From Amphibalanus amphitrite (taxonomy: Eukaryota; Arthropoda; Thecostraca; Balanomorpha; Balanidae), in contig NW_024882212.1 of NCBI RefSeq assembly GCF_019059575.1, positions 255,501-319,500 on the forward strand: DNA of 64,000 nt, read 5' to 3'. Both the position numbers and the translations under genes were made by a program. Positions 60,822 through 64,000 of the stretch are shown one piece after another. Positions within the stretch are counted from its first letter, which is position 1; every line of letters begins with the position of its first letter. The notes beneath the pieces are model-generated. The model worked only from the letters and a program-made list of their open reading frames with translations. It was not told where the DNA came from and did no database searches.

Positions 60822-63800
60822 CTACTCCAAGACCTCTTGGTACACGACATTGCGGGTGGAGGTGCCCGCTACAAACACCTCCACGCCGGCAGCGGCGCCC
60901 ACTCTCGACATCGCCACATACAACTGGCCGTGAGTAAAGACTGGCGAGGGCAGGTACACGCCAACTCGCTTCTTTGTCTGACCCTGGCTCCGGTTGATAG
61001 TCATTCCGAAGGCTACACTCAAAGGGAACTGTAGCCTCCGGAATGAAAACCCCAGGCCAGAGTCAGACGAAGATTCGAGTGGGATGCGCGGAACGAACAC
61101 ACTCTCACCCCGAGCAGGGCCGGTCAGCACGCTCAGCTCGAGGACGTTGTCACCCAGGGTTTTGACCACGCACAGTGTACCGTTAACAGCGCGCGGTGCG
61201 TCCAAGTTGCGCATGAGAAGAACCGGTGCGCCGGCTTTCAGGCGAATTTTGTGAGGTGGTAGGCCGGAAATTTCTATCTTATTCAGTACCTCCGCTGTTA
61301 ATGGCACGGCGTTTGTGTCGGTCATGGTGTCGACGCTGTCGTACACCTTCTCTTGCCCTGGCATGCTCTCCATGACGTGGTCGTTGATGATTTTAGCATC
61401 CGAATTGAGGACTGTCAGAATAGTGCGCTCTTCGAGCCACTCAAGATTTTGACAATTTTGGGCCAGATCGGGGTAGATGCGCTCGGCCAGCTCGGCGAGT
61501 GATCGCGCCGGGCTGAGCACCGTTGGCGGAACCGTCACGCTGTCGAGTGTGCCAGGGCATAGAGGAAGCCGGCCGGAACCGAGCTGCGACAGGAAGGTGG
61601 CATACTCGCCGGCCTCGAGGTCACCCTGTAGCTGCACGCGCATGTTTGTACGCAGCGTGAGGCATGTCACATACTGCCACAGCGGGGATGCTTTGAGGCA
61701 GGCACCGACAACCTGATGCCGCGCACCACCCTTCACGACCGGCAGGATCTGTTGCCAATCACCGGCAAACAGAGTCAGCAGACCGCCGAACGGCCGGTCG
61801 GTGTCCCTTAAGTCCCTCAGCGTCCGGTCCACGGCCTCTATGGCACGCCTGTGGGCCATGCCTGCCTCGTCCCACACCAGCAGGAGGCATCGGCGGATGG
61901 TATCGGCCGCTTCTCCTCTCCTACTTAGGTCACACGTGGAGGTGTCCGTTAGCGAGATGGGGATCTTAAACCTCGAGTGGGCGGTCGTCCCTCCATCCAG
62001 CAGACTGGCTGCTATGCCAGACGTAGCCACGGCTATGGCCTCTCCGGCGGCGGCACGCACAGATGCCAGCAAAACATTCTCTAGGAACGTTTTACCGCAT
62101 CCTGTCGGAAGAAAACATGTATGTTATGCGTTTTATAAATTAACTACGAAAAGTTGTCGTAACTTATTAGGTTTGGGACGATACATATGCCATATGGTAC
62201 ATGGCCAAAATTTGCTATATCATCAGAGGTGGCAGAACGGTTTTTTTATAAATACCTTCAGCTGATTATATTAATGATTGGTCGGCATATCTAACTTTTA
62301 AACGTAATTTCTCACATATATTGAAACATAATATCTACATAGCCTATGACCATGTTTTTTCCAGAAAAAAAGACTGTTTTCTTCGCACATTAGTCCTAAT
62401 GCATTAGCCATTGACTCGAATATGAAGTGCGACTGTACTCACCACCAGGTGCCTGTAGGAACAGCAGCCCGCCCTCGCCGGTGGCCAGACGGCGCGTGAC
62501 TTCGTCGTAGACGTCCCGCTGATCTTGTGTGAGTAGAGGCACACGCTCGTCCACCAGTCGCTGGTGATGGTCGATCGGCTGGTTGTCCTCTTCTTCGGGG
62601 GCCTGGGCAGGCGCGTCCGGCGGCTGTGGCAGACCGACATCGGACAGGGCCAGGCCACTGATGCGCCGGAGCTGGCGGCCGATCAGCCGCAGTGTCTCGG
62701 AGAAGACGGGGTGTTGTGCGTCGTCACCACCGCCGTCCATGGGGTCATCGTCGTCGAGATCGGCGTCATGTTCCAGCCGGCCGAGCCGCTGAAGGCGCCG
62801 CCGCACGTCCTGCGACATGGCTGTGCGGAAGTTGCGCCACAGCAGCTGAATATCGCAGCTGGCGCGGCCCTCGATGGTGATGAGTGCGAAGAGGCACCTC
62901 AGCTGCCGGGGGAAGGTGATTTCGGCTGCCTCCGCCATGGCCCGATGCCAGTGCTGGCCGTCCTCCAGCAGACCGAGCACCGAGCAGGCCTCCTGAAAGG
63001 TGTCACGCACTTGACCGTTGACAGTGCGGAGCGCCTCAAATGAGCGCGGCCCCCGCACGTTGTGCAGGAGAAGGCGCAGGAAGAAGCGTTCCCCGGCGCG
63101 TGGGCTCACCGCGTAAACACGGCCGAGAGCCCGTGCGGAGAATATCCCCGGCACGTTTGGATGTGGTGCTCCCCGCCGCCGCCGCCTCCAGCTTTTTGTC
63201 GCCGTCTGCCATGTAAAGTACCTGGGGACTTCATGATAGAGCAGAGTAGCGGCGAACTCGTCCTCTGCGCAGATGTTAAAGAAGCTGGTGAGCTTAGACT
63301 GCTCCTGCCTGTCAATCACTTGCCGTAGCTGGTCGTCGGCGTGGAACCTTACCAATCGGTCTTGACCGCCAAGGTGGACCGGCAGCGCTTCTACTGTGGG
63401 CAGGTGCTCGTGGATTGGGTACTGGAGCAGGCGCCAGGCGGCCTCCATGGCGCTCAGATAGCGGCCCTGCTGAAAGGTCGCTATCTCGTCGACCACCGCC
63501 GGCTCACCTGGTGCCACTGCGAACATGACCTGGTCGCTTCCCTTCGTCACGTACTTCAGGACGTAACGAATGCAGGTGAAGGCATGGGTGATGAGCTCCA
63601 CATTGACATGGCACTGCAGTGCGCGGCTGAGTAGGGGATTGTATGGCACAATCCAGCGGTTGTCCACAGTGATAGGACCACCGGGTCGGCCGGCCAGCTG
63701 CACGGTGCGCCCGCCGTCCAGCGGGCTGCGGCGGCGGTACTGCGGGTACCCCGTGTCGTTCACCTCGGTGACAGCGGCGAACTGCTTCGGGTATCGCTTT

Positions 63801-64000
63801 GTGCAGGCGCCATCAGCCATGCACGGGGCCGCTGGCCGGTGGGCACCGCACGGGCCGTGCACCATCTTGCTGGTGACGACAGCATGGAGCTCTGGCTCTG
63901 TTATCGGGTCCGGGATCTCGGCCGAGACGAACAGGTCGACGGTGTCAGGCCGAGGCTTGTCGTCTGGCTCCAACCACAGGACGATATGGGCATGAGGGAG
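60822..64000 (-). CDS. Helitron Rep-helicase, two exons, 5' end beyond the window
   Basis: Rolling-circle transposase with a HUH endonuclease and a Pif1-type helicase. Exon 1 runs 64000-62443 and exon 2 62101-60822; the true start is off the right edge. The HUH motif is visible at 63986-63994 (PHAHIVLWL). The paired catalytic tyrosines are in IRYVLKYVTKG. The helicase Walker A is assembled across the intron (QAPGG then CGKTF). Later motifs: Walker B VWDEAGM, then FAGDWQQILPV (motif III), LTLRTNMR, KAGAPVLLMRN, and the C-terminal INRSQGQT and VAMSRV blocks. No internal stop in either exon. Walker B reads DEAGM where most Helitrons have DEAPM. The gene looks complete enough to be active. Confidence 0.92.
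62102..62442 (-). other. spliceosomal intron inside the helicase P-loop
   Basis: 341 bp. On the minus strand the donor is ctggtg|gtgagt and the acceptor is a T/C-rich tract ending cttccgacag. Joining is in phase 1 and restores a perfect P-loop. AT-rich compared with the exons. Confidence 0.88.

Noticed and set aside
62564..63043. Plus-strand frames antisense to the Helitron gene
   Set aside because: Shadows of the coding strand, no domain.

Overview
This is a eukaryotic, almost certainly metazoan, repeat-dominated window. I found no host protein-coding gene. The evidence is Ty3/gypsy and DIRS-type retroelements, a LINE, a Helitron with a spliceosomal intron, many TA-, TTAA- and 8-bp-duplicating DNA transposons, and a 5S rRNA sequence whose 3' half looks arthropod-like. 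An aquatic arthropod such as a crustacean is plausible, but this is inference and I cannot name the species.

Layout, left to right. 1-1.4 kb: unassigned, with a CpG-rich block carrying two CRE-like palindromes. 1.43-7.5 kb: a hAT-like element with a perfect 15-bp inverted repeat and 8-bp target duplication, filled with degenerate minisatellite and carrying a gypsy element whose LTRs are only 81 bp. 8.0-8.1 kb: 5S rRNA. 8.3-10.6 kb: minisatellites built around GGGCCC. 11.5-17 kb: a pyrimidine-rich unit followed by a Tc1-like copy, invaded by two piggyBac-type (TTAA) elements and a mariner. 17.4-22.1 kb: a hAT MITE, a LINE reverse transcriptase relic, and a mariner with a nested TTAA element. 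22.4-27.1 kb: a 135-bp satellite split by a DIRS-like retroelement and a TTAA element. 27.7-31 kb: a hAT MITE and a truncated TTAA element that holds a transposon with arrays of an 18-bp palindrome.

31.2-52.4 kb is a tandem array (unit about 2.4-2.7 kb: a Tc1 relic plus a pyrimidine-rich stretch). One unit has a Russian-doll insertion: gypsy element A (32656-46327), in it a TA-flanked MITE, in that gypsy element B with identical 320-bp LTRs, in its pol gene a DNA transposon of unassigned superfamily, and in its transposase another TA-flanked MITE. Every level has matching target-site duplications, so the order of events can be read directly. A mariner-ended element that has picked up the 5' end of an LTR retrotransposon sits in the same array.

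52.4-60.8 kb: a Tc1-like element with long inverted repeats containing a hAT insertion and tRNA-like sequences, another TTAA element, dispersed repeats, a CCCCTACCACTA-type microsatellite and GGTCA-rich sequence. 60.8-64 kb, minus strand: the Rep-helicase gene of a Helitron, running off the right edge just after its HUH motif, with an intron that splits the helicase Walker A motif.

Most autonomous ORFs are damaged (deletion in gypsy 1 integrase, loss of reverse transcriptase core in gypsy A, loss of the recombinase in the DIRS element, insertion in gypsy B). The Helitron and gypsy B look youngest. The nonautonomous TTAA elements repeatedly carry AGGTCA-type hexamers, so they may have spread nuclear-receptor-like half-sites.
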